A stretch of 64,000 nucleotides of DNA from Rhodobacter flavimaris (GTDB taxonomy: Bacteria > Pseudomonadota > Alphaproteobacteria > Rhodobacterales > Rhodobacteraceae). The notes below the pieces were generated by a model. That model was not told the DNA's origin and made no database searches. It saw only the letters and a list, made by a program, of their open reading frames with translations. Of this stretch, positions 7,266 to 15,351 are shown piece by piece (positions within the stretch are counted from its first letter, which is position 1; each line of letters opens with the position of its first letter). The stretch is taken from the NCBI RefSeq assembly GCF_021378075.1, contig NZ_JAJUOS010000007.1:1-64000 (forward strand), written 5' to 3'. A program made the position numbers and the translations under genes.

Positions 7266-8207
7266 ATGACCCCCATGGACCTGCGCGGCCTCAGCCCTGC
7301 CCCCGTCACCGCGTTCAAGAAAAACGGCGATGTCGATTTCGACGCCAACGTGCGCATCGCGAAATGGCTCGCGTCGTTCGATGACGTGAAATCGCTCGTC
7401 ATCCTCGGCCATGCCGGCGAAGGCACCTTCCTGACCGAAGGCGAGCGGCTCGACCTGATCCGCGCCTATGCGGATGCCGTCGACATTCCGATCATCGCCG
7501 GCATCACCGGTGAGGGCACCAAGGTCGCCGCAGAAGAGGCAAAGAAGTGCAAGGATGCCGGCGCGACCGGCGCGCTTGTATATCCGAACCACGGCTGGCT
7601 GCGTTTCGGCTTCCAAAAAGGCGCACCGCAGGATCGCTACAAGGCGATCTGGGAAGCCTCCGGCCTGCAGGAAATTCTGTTCCAATACCCGGCCGCAACA
7701 AAGGCGAATTATGATCTGGACACCCAGCTCGCAATCGCCGCCCAGGAAGGCGTCGTCGCCACCAAGAATGGTGTGCGCGACATGAAGCGGTGGTATGTCG
7801 AGATCCCGGCGCTGAAGAACGCGCAGCCTGATCTTCAGGTTCTGTCCTGCCATGATGAGTGGCTGCTCCCGACGATGTTCGACGTCGACGGCTTGCTGGT
7901 CGGTTATGGCAACATCGCGCCCGAACTTCTGATCGCGCTGATCAAGGCCGGCAAGGCGCAGGACTATACCGCTGCGCGCCAGATCTTCGAACGCCTCCTG
8001 CCGGTCACGCGCGCCGTTTACCACCGCGGTTCGCACATGGAGGGCACCGTGGCACTCAAGATTGGCCTGCGCCACCGCGGCGTGCTGGATCACGCAACGA
8101 TCCGCGAGCCTCTCAAGGACCTGGGCGCTGCGGCTGAGCGTGAAATCGAGGCAGCCTTCGAGGCCGCCGGCATCGGTCGCGTAGAGAACCTGATGGCTGC
8201 CGAGTGA
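7266..8207 (+). CDS. dihydrodipicolinate synthase family aldolase/dehydratase
   Basis: A 313-residue class I aldolase-like TIM barrel of the DapA family. The Schiff-base lysine is Lys167 (VVATKNG) and the partner tyrosine is Tyr141 (LFQYP). The family includes DapA, N-acetylneuraminate lyase and several 2-keto-3-deoxy sugar acid aldolases or dehydratases. The context (LacI regulator and TAXI/TRAP transporter) argues for catabolism of an imported acid rather than lysine synthesis. The substrate cannot be told from the sequence. Start 7266 has GGAGGAG upstream and is first in the operon. A GC hairpin follows before the binding-protein gene. Confidence 0.85.
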   Translation: MTPMDLRGLSPAPVTAFKKNGDVDFDANVRIAKWLASFDDVKSLVILGHAGEGTFLTEGERLDLIRAYADAVDIPIIAGITGEGTKVAAEEAKKCKDAGATGALVYPNHGWLRFGFQKGAPQDRYKAIWEASGLQEILFQYPAATKANYDLDTQLAIAAQEGVVATKNGVRDMKRWYVEIPALKNAQPDLQVLSCHDEWLLPTMFDVDGLLVGYGNIAPELLIALIKAGKAQDYTAARQIFERLLPVTRAVYHRGSHMEGTVALKIGLRHRGVLDHATIREPLKDLGAAAEREIEAAFEAAGIGRVENLMAAE

Positions 8208-8214
8208 TCGGCTT

Positions 8215-8237
8215 GCCCCCGCGCGTGTCGCGGGGGC
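8215..8237 (+). terminator. intercistronic hairpin after the DapA-family gene
   Basis: A perfect stem GCCCCCGCG / CGCGGGGGC with loop CGTGT lies between the first two operon genes. No T-run follows, so it is more likely an mRNA-stabilising or attenuating hairpin than a full terminator. This could help give the abundant binding protein a higher mRNA level. Confidence 0.6.
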
Positions 8238-8265
8238 AATCTACATTCAACGGGAGGAAACCAAA

Positions 8266-9267
8266 ATGATCCGCAACTTTCTCGGACGCGCAAGCGCCGC
8301 CGCCCTCATGACAGGCTTGATCGTCTTCTCCGCCGGGACAGCTTCTGCCCAAGAGGTCCGCATTGGCGCAATGCGTGAAGGCACTTCCTGGTATATCTTT
8401 GCGGCGACACTCGAACAGATGGTCGAACCGATTCTGGGTGCCAATTCGGTCGAGGTCATTGCCCGAGGTGGCGGTGTCGCGAACCCGATGGTCGTTCAAC
8501 AGGGCAAGGCAGAGATTGCTCTCTCGAACGTCGCCACGGCTAAGTGGGCCTACGAGGGCAACCCGGTTTACGAGGGCGCGTCAGCTCCTGACATCCGGTC
8601 GCTCGTCGGTGGACTGAACAATGTCTACATCGGCGTGATGGCAACCCAGAGCTTCATCGACGCCGCAGGCACAACTGATCTGGCCGAGATCATCAAATCC
8701 GGCAAGGGCTTCCGCCTGCTGCTGAAGCCGACCGGCTCCAGCTCGGTCCCTGCTGCCGAACTGATCCTGCAAGCTGATGGCTCTAGCTTTGAGGCTCTCA
8801 AGGCATCTGGTGGCGACGTGATCCAGGTTGCCGAGTCCCAGATCGCGGACTCGATCCGCAACGGCAACGCCGACATCTACGTCGACACGATGATCAAAGG
8901 CCACCCGACCATTACCGAGGTCAACCTGACCGCCGACACCGTGTTCCTGGACATCCCGCAAGAGGGTCTTGATCTTCTCGCAGCCAACGGCCTGACACCC
9001 GGCAAGTACGGCCCTTGGTTTGATGACCAAAAAGCTGAGAACACCGGCGCCAACCTCGGCACGGTGCTGATCGCCAACGCCTCGCTCAGCGACGACACGG
9101 CGTACCTCATCACCAAGACCCTGATCGAGAACGCGGCTGAATTGGGCGAAGCGCATGCCGCTTGGAAGGCGTTCGACCCCAAGACCGCCTTCCTGCCTGA
9201 GAACACTGGTGTCCCGCTGCATCCGGGCGCCGAGCGGTACTACCGCGAAATCGGCCTGATCAACTGA
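8266..9267 (+). CDS. TAXI-family TRAP transporter solute-binding protein
   Basis: A 333-residue periplasmic protein with a signal peptide ending TASA before QEVRIGAMREGTSWY, the typical N-terminus of TAXI (TRAP-associated extracytoplasmic immunogenic) receptors. The strand-helix pattern and conserved glycine/serine-rich segments (RGGGVANPM, TGSSSVPA) fit the family. It should capture a small organic acid in the periplasm and pass it to the fused permease downstream. A GGGAGG ribosome site supports the start. The ligand is unknown; the neighbouring DapA-family enzyme suggests a sugar acid or similar compound. Confidence 0.9.
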   Translation: MIRNFLGRASAAALMTGLIVFSAGTASAQEVRIGAMREGTSWYIFAATLEQMVEPILGANSVEVIARGGGVANPMVVQQGKAEIALSNVATAKWAYEGNPVYEGASAPDIRSLVGGLNNVYIGVMATQSFIDAAGTTDLAEIIKSGKGFRLLLKPTGSSSVPAAELILQADGSSFEALKASGGDVIQVAESQIADSIRNGNADIYVDTMIKGHPTITEVNLTADTVFLDIPQEGLDLLAANGLTPGKYGPWFDDQKAENTGANLGTVLIANASLSDDTAYLITKTLIENAAELGEAHAAWKAFDPKTAFLPENTGVPLHPGAERYYREIGLIN

Positions 9268-9275
9268 TCGGGCAA

Positions 9276-9299
9276 GAGCCAGCGTTTCGGCGCTGGCTC
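9276..9299 (+). terminator. intercistronic hairpin after the binding-protein gene
   Basis: A nine-base perfect stem GAGCCAGCG / CGCTGGCTC encloses TTTCGG, without a T-run. It is typical of the stabilising hairpins found downstream of highly expressed binding-protein genes, and translation of the permease resumes at 9335 from its own AGAGGAG site. Confidence 0.6.
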
Positions 9300-9334
9300 G
9301 TATTCCTTCGCCGCCAACCTGAGAGGAGCAGGTC

Positions 9335-11248
9335 ATGCGCACCGACACCCCCCTTCTGTCCACCAGGGCACTTGCCTTTGCCATCGGCATCGGACTGACC
9401 CTGTTTCAGATATGGTTGCTTTTCTACCCGCAGCAGCCGCTGCTTGAGCGCCCGATCCACCTCTGTGCAGCGTTGATCCTGCTGTTCCTGTACAAACCTC
9501 TTGAGACGCCTGCGCTTCCCGTCTGGCTTAAGCGCGGGATCGATGCCGTGCTCATCTTGGCAACACTTCTTGTCGGCGCCTACTATCTTCAGGGCTTCGA
9601 GCGGCTAACGACACGCATGGAGAACGTCTCGCCGGTCTTCCCGATCGACATCGCGGCCGGGTTTGCACTCGTTGCTCTTCTTCTGGAGGGGGCCCGCCGG
9701 GCCGTCGGCTGGATCTTGGTTTGGGTCTTGCTTGCCTTCATCGCATACGCGTTCTGGGGCAACTATTTGCCTGGCTGGCTGTCATTCCGCGGCTTCGGCA
9801 TTGAGGCTGCGACCGAGATTACGACGATGACCACTGCGGGCGTCCTCGGCATCACCACCTCGACCTCGGTCGGATTCATCTTCTACTTCATCCTGTTTGG
9901 CGCCTTTTACGCGGCGGTGGGCGGTGGCCAATTCTTCATCGACCTCGCAATCCGTGCTGCGGGACGCGCGACCGGCGGAACCGCCAAAGCAGCCATCATC
10001 GGGTCGAGCCTGATGGGCTCCATCTCGGGAAGTGCCGTAGCAAACGTTGTCTCGACCGGTGTTTTCACGATCCCCCTCATGAAGCGCACCGGCATCCCCG
10101 GGCACCGTGCCGCCGGGATCGAGGCCATCGCATCAACCGGCGGTCAGATCATGCCGCCAGTGATGGGCGTGGCTGCCTTCATCATGGCGGAACTCCTCGG
10201 GATCCCCTATGTCGAGGTCGCGCTCGCAGCGCTTATCCCCGCGGTGGCGTTCTATCTGGCGCTGATCCTCGTCGTCGACCTTGCCGCGCGCCGTGATGGC
10301 GTACGCGCCATGACCGCCGAAGAGGTTGCCGAAACCGAGACCATCATTCCGCGGCTGCATCTAATCCTGCCCCCGCTGGTACTTATTGCTCTCCTGGTTT
10401 CGGGTTATTCCGCACCCTATTCGGCGGTCATTGCCTCTGTGTCCTGCCTTGTAGTGCCGTTTCTGCGCCGCAACACCTGGATTGGCTGGAAAGAAGTGCG
10501 CGAAGCATTTCTGGAGGCGCCGAAGCAAGCTGCCGAAGTCGCTGTTCCCATTGCCGCGATCGGCCTAGTGATCGCAGTTGCGGTCCAATCGAACCTCGCG
10601 CTGAAGTTTGCCGGATCGCTTATGGCACTGTCAGAGGGATCCATCTATGCCTCGCTCGCATTGGCCATGCTCGGCTGCATCGTCATGGGAATGGGCCTGC
10701 CGACTGTTGCGGCCTATATCATTGGCGCCGTGCTCTTCGTCCCGGCGATTCAGGACTTGGGCATCCCTCCGCTCGCCGCGCATTTCTTCATCTTCTACTA
10801 CTGCGTCCTGTCGATGGTGACGCCCCCCGTAGCGCTTGCATCGTTCGCAGCAGCAGCCGTCGGACAGGCATCTACGATGAAGACCAGCCTTTCGGCCTTC
10901 GGACTGAGCCTCGTCGCCTTCTTTATTCCCTTTGGTTTCGTCTTCGACGTCGGGATCTTGGGAGAAGGGACGTTCATGGGCGTGGCCTTCAGTGCCTTCG
11001 GCCTCCTGATTTCGACGGCGCTCTGGGCGATCGCATTTGGCGGTTGGTGCGTCCGTCCCCTCGCCATTCCGACACGTGCGGTCATCGGCGCTGCGGGCCT
11101 TGCGGCCGTCATCGCCCCTTCCGGCTCCATCGTATGGCTCGGGGGACTGCTTGTCGGCTGGGGCGTCGTGGCAGCACTTGTGGTGTTCGGCAGAGGTAAT
11201 CCGGCCTGGCTGTCAGGGCCAGTGTTCACCAAGCCAGCGATCGAATAG
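9335..11248 (+). CDS. TRAP transporter permease, fused DctQM type
   Basis: A 637-residue polytopic membrane protein in which the small (4 TM) and large (about 12 TM) TRAP subunits are fused, as is usual for TAXI systems. The DctM part includes GSSLMGSISGSAVANVVSTG and a second pseudo-repeat with MGMGLPTVAAYI, both characteristic of the transport core. It would use a sodium or proton gradient to import the compound delivered by the upstream receptor. It is the last gene of the operon, with a strong terminator right after it. Confidence 0.92.
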   Translation: MRTDTPLLSTRALAFAIGIGLTLFQIWLLFYPQQPLLERPIHLCAALILLFLYKPLETPALPVWLKRGIDAVLILATLLVGAYYLQGFERLTTRMENVSPVFPIDIAAGFALVALLLEGARRAVGWILVWVLLAFIAYAFWGNYLPGWLSFRGFGIEAATEITTMTTAGVLGITTSTSVGFIFYFILFGAFYAAVGGGQFFIDLAIRAAGRATGGTAKAAIIGSSLMGSISGSAVANVVSTGVFTIPLMKRTGIPGHRAAGIEAIASTGGQIMPPVMGVAAFIMAELLGIPYVEVALAALIPAVAFYLALILVVDLAARRDGVRAMTAEEVAETETIIPRLHLILPPLVLIALLVSGYSAPYSAVIASVSCLVVPFLRRNTWIGWKEVREAFLEAPKQAAEVAVPIAAIGLVIAVAVQSNLALKFAGSLMALSEGSIYASLALAMLGCIVMGMGLPTVAAYIIGAVLFVPAIQDLGIPPLAAHFFIFYYCVLSMVTPPVALASFAAAAVGQASTMKTSLSAFGLSLVAFFIPFGFVFDVGILGEGTFMGVAFSAFGLLISTALWAIAFGGWCVRPLAIPTRAVIGAAGLAAVIAPSGSIVWLGGLLVGWGVVAALVVFGRGNPAWLSGPVFTKPAIE

Positions 11249-11266
11249 GTCGTAAGCGAGGTTACA

Positions 11267-11302
11267 AATAACCGCAGCGCCTGTTCGGGCGCTGCGGTTA
11301 TT
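11267..11302 (+). terminator. intrinsic terminator of the TRAP operon
   Basis: A 15-bp perfect inverted repeat (AATAACCGCAGCGCC and its complement) with a six-base loop ends in TTATTCC. It lies 18 bases after the permease stop codon. The symmetric A/T flanks would let it work on both strands. Confidence 0.85.
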
Positions 11303-12225
11303 CCTTGGTTCCTAGATAGTCCGCAATTCTCCTTGGGAACAGTCCGAGCCTCTCGTTTCTGGCTTTCCGCTATCCCTGTCATTAACCTGGAAGCGATGCA
11401 GATCAATCCGCATAGGCATCCAGCAGTGCGGGCAGGACGACATCAACCCTGTCACCATGGCCATATCGGCCTTGAGCTGATCGACTTTGAGTTCGATCAA
11501 GAATACGCAAGGCAAACTGCGCTCGAAATTCCTAGCGCCATCCTTTTGAAGGAAGGCCGCCCTCCAGATGTGTTAGATGTGTTCTTGCCAAACCTGCGCG
11601 TGGATGAAGCGGACGCTTCGATTTCAAGGATCCGCTTCACCCGGATTGAAAACAGGAAATGCGTTCCATTGCTAGTCAACTACAAGAATACGGGGGCCCG
11701 CTTCTTCCGCATAGCTGAGCCTGATAGGCATTGCCGCGAATAATCGTTCTCCGCCTGATCTCGGAACTGTGTGTCGCCCACAGCAGATTCCTTGAGCGAG
11801 CCGAAGCTGGGCTATCAAAAGTTATGTTCAAACCCGATTAGCCTGACGCCATGGGTGCACTGCCTGAATGGCTCAACGGTTTCCCTGAACCCTCGAACAC
11901 CTTCCCTGTTCCGCCAAATTGTTTCCCTGTTCCTTTGCCTAGGGAAACATCGGACAAGGCATTGAAAAATCTTCGCCAATCCGCACCGAGATCACCCTCA
12001 AGGCCCACAACTGCAGCGTTTTCCCTGTTTTTTCGCTGAAAAACAGGGAAAACCATGCCGAGACCAGTTCGCCCAGGCCTCCCTGCACTGCCACGCTCTC
12101 CCACACAGAATTAGCGATGCATCGCCCCGGCAGATTTGGTCTGCGTATGGCCGCCAACCACCTGACATCACGCAATAAACAAGGGAAACCCACCTCGGGC
12201 CGCCCCGCTCTTCCAGGTGTGGCGC
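11303..12225. other. gene-poor stretch with TTTCCCTGTT repeats
   Basis: No frame here has convincing protein character. A plus frame at 11333-11743 is open for 136 codons but has no ribosome site and no recognised motif. The right part (11879-12053) carries several copies of a TTTCCCTGTTC-like word in both orientations. Together with 5446-6091 it flanks the LacI/TRAP cassette. Confidence 0.45.
11879..12053. repeat. cluster of TTTCCCTGTT-type short repeats with hairpin
   Basis: Related words occur at 11879 (GTTTCCCTGAACC, start approximate), 11902 (TTCCCTGTTCC), 11922 (TTTCCCTGTTCC), 11941 (AGGGAAAC, inverted), 12019 (TTTTCCCTGTTT) and 12041 (AACAGGGAAAAC, inverted). The last two form a near-perfect hairpin at 12018-12053. 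Another inverted copy (AAGGGAAAC) lies near 12181. The role is unknown; similar NREF-coding repeats occur in spurious ORFs of other alphaproteobacteria, as far as I recall. Confidence 0.6.
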
Positions 12226-12681
12226 CTAGACGTGGCGCGCCATCTCGGTCTCGGCGCGGCCGCGCAGCAAGAGCGCGTCCAGCGACAGCCGCCCCGGACC
12301 GCCCGAGATGAGGCCAAGGAAACAGGCGGCCCAGATGCCATGCACAGGCCAGGCGTCAGGATAAACGAAGACCTGGATCACCGTCGTCATCCCAAGCAGC
12401 GCCAGCGCCGCCAGACGTGTGCCTAGCCCCAAGACCAGAAGGATCGGCAGCGTCAGCTCGGCGCTGGTTGCCATTACTGCGGCAAGCTTCGAGGGGATCA
12501 GCGGCAGGGCGTATTCGTGCTCGAACAGGAAGAAGGTGCTGTCCTTGATCGAGAAACCCTCGATCTTGGTCTGCCCCGAGGCCCAGAAGGTCCAGGCAGG
12601 GAACAGGCGCAGCGCAAGCCCGGCAATATCCCAGGGCAGCCGTGCCAGAAGCGTGTCGGCGCGGTTCAACAGGTTCAGCAT
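12226..12681 (-). CDS. DoxX family membrane protein (BufD/GigT-like)
   Basis: A 151-residue membrane protein of the DoxX family with about four membrane helices (for example [18 protein letters not shown], and the later [20 protein letters not shown]). It is the last gene of the bufferin operon and overlaps the DUF2063 gene by seven bases. In gold- or copper-induced gig/buf loci a DoxX protein is the usual fourth member. Its job is not proven, though redox or quinone coupling at the membrane has been suggested for the family. The start at 12681 is chosen for GGGAGGA upstream. Confidence 0.85.
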   Translation of the reverse strand: MLNLLNRADTLLARLPWDIAGLALRLFPAWTFWASGQTKIEGFSIKDSTFFLFEHEYALPLIPSKLAAVMATSAELTLPILLVLGLGTRLAALALLGMTTVIQVFVYPDAWPVHGIWAACFLGLISGGPGRLSLDALLLRGRAETEMARHV

Positions 12682-13439
12682 GTGCAGTCCTCCCATCCGA
12701 TGATTGCGCCCGCCGCGAAGAGGCGGAACAGGATTGGCCCGACATCAAAGCCGGGCTCGGCCGTTGCTGCGGCCTCGGCCGCGCGGATCAGGGGCGCTTG
12801 CCCCAGCAATTCCCGCACAAAGGCCGCCTCGCCTGGGCCAAGTGACCAGACCGGCACGTCAAGCTTGCGATCGCGCAGGACAAGCGCCGTCTCGGGGCGG
12901 TCCTCGATCTCTTGCGGGGCGGCGCCGGGCTGGTTCGCGGCCCAGATCGCGCGGATCGCGTGGCTCGAGGCGATCAGGGTGACCGACGGGTGCAGCACCA
13001 GCCGGATCGCATCGGCACGCGCGGCCAGCGCGCCCAGATCGGCCGGGGCTAGCGCAGGCAGGTCGGCGGCGTGATAGGCCTGCCCGCGCGCATATTCGAG
13101 CCGCGCGACATCGGGCAGATAGGGCAGCGCAGCAACCGGCGGAAAACTCTCCAGAAATTCGGCGAACCCGCCCCCCCAGGCAAACAACATGGGTGAGCTC
13201 GGCGGATCGGCCTCGGCATAGACCCGCGCCATGGCGTTGAAGAAATCGGCACCCACGAGGCGCTCGATCACCGGAAAGCGGGCGGCCAGCGCACGGCCTA
13301 GCGAGTGCAGCACGTTGTTGCGATAGACGGCGAAACGCTGCCCGGCCTCGGCCGGGTCGCGCGCGGTCACGCCTTGCGGCAGCGCGCCGTCGAAGATGCC
13401 GCGGCGAAACGACTGCGCGAAGGCCTCATGCGCAGACAT
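12675..13439 (-). CDS. bufC: DUF2063 protein, MNIO partner (BufC/HvfC-like)
   Basis: A 254-residue protein with an N-terminal DUF2063 domain ([16 protein letters not shown], then [13 protein letters not shown] and [14 protein letters not shown]). These proteins recruit the precursor peptide and work with a DUF692 multinuclear iron oxidase to modify cysteines. Its start overlaps the 3' end of the DUF692 gene by 14 bases, as expected for an obligate pair. The C-terminal end (IGWEDCTC) has two cysteines, whose role is unknown. It is cytoplasmic, with no signal peptide. Confidence 0.88.
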   Translation of the reverse strand: MSAHEAFAQSFRRGIFDGALPQGVTARDPAEAGQRFAVYRNNVLHSLGRALAARFPVIERLVGADFFNAMARVYAEADPPSSPMLFAWGGGFAEFLESFPPVAALPYLPDVARLEYARGQAYHAADLPALAPADLGALAARADAIRLVLHPSVTLIASSHAIRAIWAANQPGAAPQEIEDRPETALVLRDRKLDVPVWSLGPGEAAFVRELLGQAPLIRAAEAAATAEPGFDVGPILFRLFAAGAIIGWEDCTC

Positions 13440-14283
13440 GGGTCCGCTCCGCCTGGGGTGCATGGGCGCGCAGGATATGGGCCGCGCGGCGGGCCTCGCC
13501 CAATAGGACCGGGTAATCGGGCACATCGTTGTCCCACTCGATCAGGCTGGGCAGCGGTCCGGTGCGGGCGATGACCTCGTCGAACAGCGTCCAGACCGGA
13601 TCAGCCACCGGCGCGCCATGGCTGTCAATCAGCAAGGGCCCCGAGGGCAACTCCTCGACCGCGTGACCGCCCAGATGGATCTCGCCCACCCGATCGAAGG
13701 GGAAATCGGCCAGATAGGCGCGCGCATCGGTGCGGTGGTTCGTGGCCGAAACGAAGACGTTGTTCACATCGAGCAATAGCCCGCAGCCGGTGCGCTGCGC
13801 GACGGCGCGCAGGAATTCAGTCTCGGGGATGGTCGAGGTCTCAAAGAGAACATAGGTCGAGGGGTTTTCCAGAAGCATCCGGCGCCCGAGGGCCTCTTGC
13901 ACCTCATCAACATGATCGCAAACAATACGCAGGGTCTCGTCGGTATAGGGCAAGGGCAGCAGGTCGTTGAGATAGGCCTCGCCATGGCTCGACCAGGCCA
14001 GATGCTCGGAAAAACTCTCGGGTTGGTAACGATCGATCAGCGCGCGTAGCCGCGTCAGATGCGCCGCGTCCAAGCGTCCCGGACCGCCAATCGACAGCCC
14101 CACCCCGTGCAGCGAGATCGCAAAATCGGCGCGCAGCGCGGCCAGCATCACATGCGGCGCCCCACCGGCGCCCATGTAATTCTCGGCATGGATTTCGAAG
14201 AACCCCAGATCGGGGTCGCACTTGATCTGCGAGAAATGCTCGGGCTTGAAGCCAAGGCCGGGGCGGGCGGGAAGCTGGGTCAT
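13426..14283 (-). CDS. bufB: DUF692 multinuclear non-heme iron oxidase (MNIO)
   Basis: A 285-residue TIM-barrel enzyme of the DUF692/MNIO family. Family motifs are visible in order: [70 protein letters not shown] and EWDNDVP. The His, Glu and Asp residues in these blocks are the usual iron ligands. In bufferin loci it oxidises cysteines of the DUF2282 precursor into sulfur heterocycles. It starts at 14283 after GAGGAGAG, 51 bases downstream of the precursor gene, so the two are co-transcribed. Confidence 0.92.
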   Translation of the reverse strand: MTQLPARPGLGFKPEHFSQIKCDPDLGFFEIHAENYMGAGGAPHVMLAALRADFAISLHGVGLSIGGPGRLDAAHLTRLRALIDRYQPESFSEHLAWSSHGEAYLNDLLPLPYTDETLRIVCDHVDEVQEALGRRMLLENPSTYVLFETSTIPETEFLRAVAQRTGCGLLLDVNNVFVSATNHRTDARAYLADFPFDRVGEIHLGGHAVEELPSGPLLIDSHGAPVADPVWTLFDEVIARTGPLPSLIEWDNDVPDYPVLLGEARRAAHILRAHAPQAERTHVCA

Positions 14284-14334
14284 CGTCTCTCTCCTCAAGG
14301 GGAAAGGGGCGCGGCAAGACCGCGCCCCGCCAGA

Positions 14335-14613
14335 TCACATCTTGATCGGTTCGAGCGAGCCCATCCCGTGCGGCGTCTTGATCGTCGCGCAGGTGCCGGC
14401 GGGGACGTATTTCCAGGCGTTGCCTTGGTAGTCCTTGGTCGCGGTGCCGGCGCAGGTGGTGCCGGGGCCGGCGGCGCAATCGTTCTTGCCGGCCATGGAA
14501 ACGCCATAGCACTTTTCCATCTCGCCCTCGGCATGGGCGGCCTGCGCGGCAACCAGCGTCAGCGCGGTGGCCAGCGAGGCGGTGAGCGGGAGGGTCTTGG
14601 AAATGATCGACAT
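14335..14613 (-). CDS. bufA: DUF2282 bufferin-type precursor peptide
   Basis: A 92-residue precursor with a signal peptide (about residues 1-28, ending AAHA) and a mature part with four cysteines (35, 46, 54, 75). The segment [15 protein letters not shown] is the hallmark of DUF2282. Family members are exported, copper-binding ribosomal peptides whose cysteines are modified by the DUF692/DUF2063 pair; gold-inducible homologues are called GigP. It is first in the operon, preceded by AGGAACC and by a candidate ECF promoter. The metal specificity here is inferred from homologues. Confidence 0.92.
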   Translation of the reverse strand: MSIISKTLPLTASLATALTLVAAQAAHAEGEMEKCYGVSMAGKNDCAAGPGTTCAGTATKDYQGNAWKYVPAGTCATIKTPHGMGSLEPIKM

Positions 14614-14663
14614 TGAAGGTTCCTCATCTGTTGTGCAGAGGCGCTCTTGCGTCCTCGGGATGT

Positions 14664-14693
14664 CCATTCGCGCCGCCTGGCCCCGGGGTTACA
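14664..14693 (-). promoter_or_regulatory. candidate ECF-sigma promoter of the bufferin operon
   Basis: On the minus strand, TGTAAC and CGAATGG are separated by 17 bases. The same two words with identical spacing stand before the divergent sigma-factor gene. A start of transcription would fall around 14657, giving a leader of roughly 40-45 bases before bufA. The cognate sigma is most likely the neighbouring ECF factor. Confidence 0.75.
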
Positions 14694-14757
14694 GGCCTCA
14701 CGCACTGGTGATCATTTCGTGATCGTCAAAGTTTTTTGCCCCGACGTCACGCGGGCG

Positions 14758-14787
14758 TGTAACAATCGGGTCGCTGTGAACGAATGG
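14758..14787 (+). promoter_or_regulatory. candidate autoregulated promoter of the ECF sigma gene
   Basis: TGTAAC-N17-CGAATGG, identical in both boxes and spacing to the copy at 14664-14693 on the other strand. The -10 element ends only nine bases before the ATG at 14797, so the mRNA would be leaderless or nearly so. Confidence 0.75.
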
Positions 14788-14796
14788 ACCGGCACG

Positions 14797-15351
14797 ATGT
14801 CAGACACCGAAGAGCTTTGGTCCGGAATGATGCGGGCGGCCAATCGCGGTGACGCGCAGGCATATGCGCGTCTGCTGCATGCGATCTCGCCCGTGCTGCG
14901 CGGCGTGGTGCGGGCGCGGGGGCGCACGCTGCCGCCCGATCAGCACGAGGATATCGTGCAGGAGGTGCTCATGGCGATCCACGCCAAGCGCCACACCTGG
15001 CGCGAGGATCAGCCGATCCGCCCGTGGCTTTTCGCGATCACGCGCTACAAGGTCGCCGATGCTTTCCGCCGCCGGGGTGTCGCGGCCACGCCGATCGAGG
15101 ATGTCGCGGAGCGTCTGGCGGATGAAGGGGCCGGTGCCGCCATCGAAGAGATGGAGGCCGCGCAAGAGATCGAGCACCTGCTAAGCGTGCTCGACGCGCG
15201 TTCGGCCGAGATCGTGCGCGCCTTGAAGCTGCGCGAAGAGGCCCCGGCGCAGGTCGCAAAGGGGATGGGCATGTCCGAGGGCGCGCTGCGGGTCAGGCTG
15301 CACCGCGCGCTGAAGAAACTCGAAGGTTTCAGAAGGAGGAACCTGTCGTGA
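14797..15351 (+). CDS. ECF-family RNA polymerase sigma factor (SigF-like)
   Basis: A 184-residue two-domain sigma factor. Region 2 contains DQHEDIVQEVLMAIHAKRHTWR and IRPWLFAITRYKVADAFRRR; region 4 contains the helix-turn-helix around QVAKGMGMSEGALRVRLHRALKKL. It overlaps the NrsF-type anti-sigma gene by four bases (GTGA). This sigma/NrsF pair facing a bufferin operon is the arrangement known from Caulobacter SigF-NrsF, which responds to metal or oxidative stress. The start was chosen at 14797 because the candidate promoter lies immediately upstream. Confidence 0.92.
   Translation: MSDTEELWSGMMRAANRGDAQAYARLLHAISPVLRGVVRARGRTLPPDQHEDIVQEVLMAIHAKRHTWREDQPIRPWLFAITRYKVADAFRRRGVAATPIEDVAERLADEGAGAAIEEMEAAQEIEHLLSVLDARSAEIVRALKLREEAPAQVAKGMGMSEGALRVRLHRALKKLEGFRRRNLS

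Noticed and set aside
11333..11743. 136-codon plus-strand frame in the gene-poor stretch after the TRAP operon
   Set aside because: There is no ribosome site, no family and an arginine/histidine-rich composition; it overlaps other open frames on the minus strand and looks non-coding.
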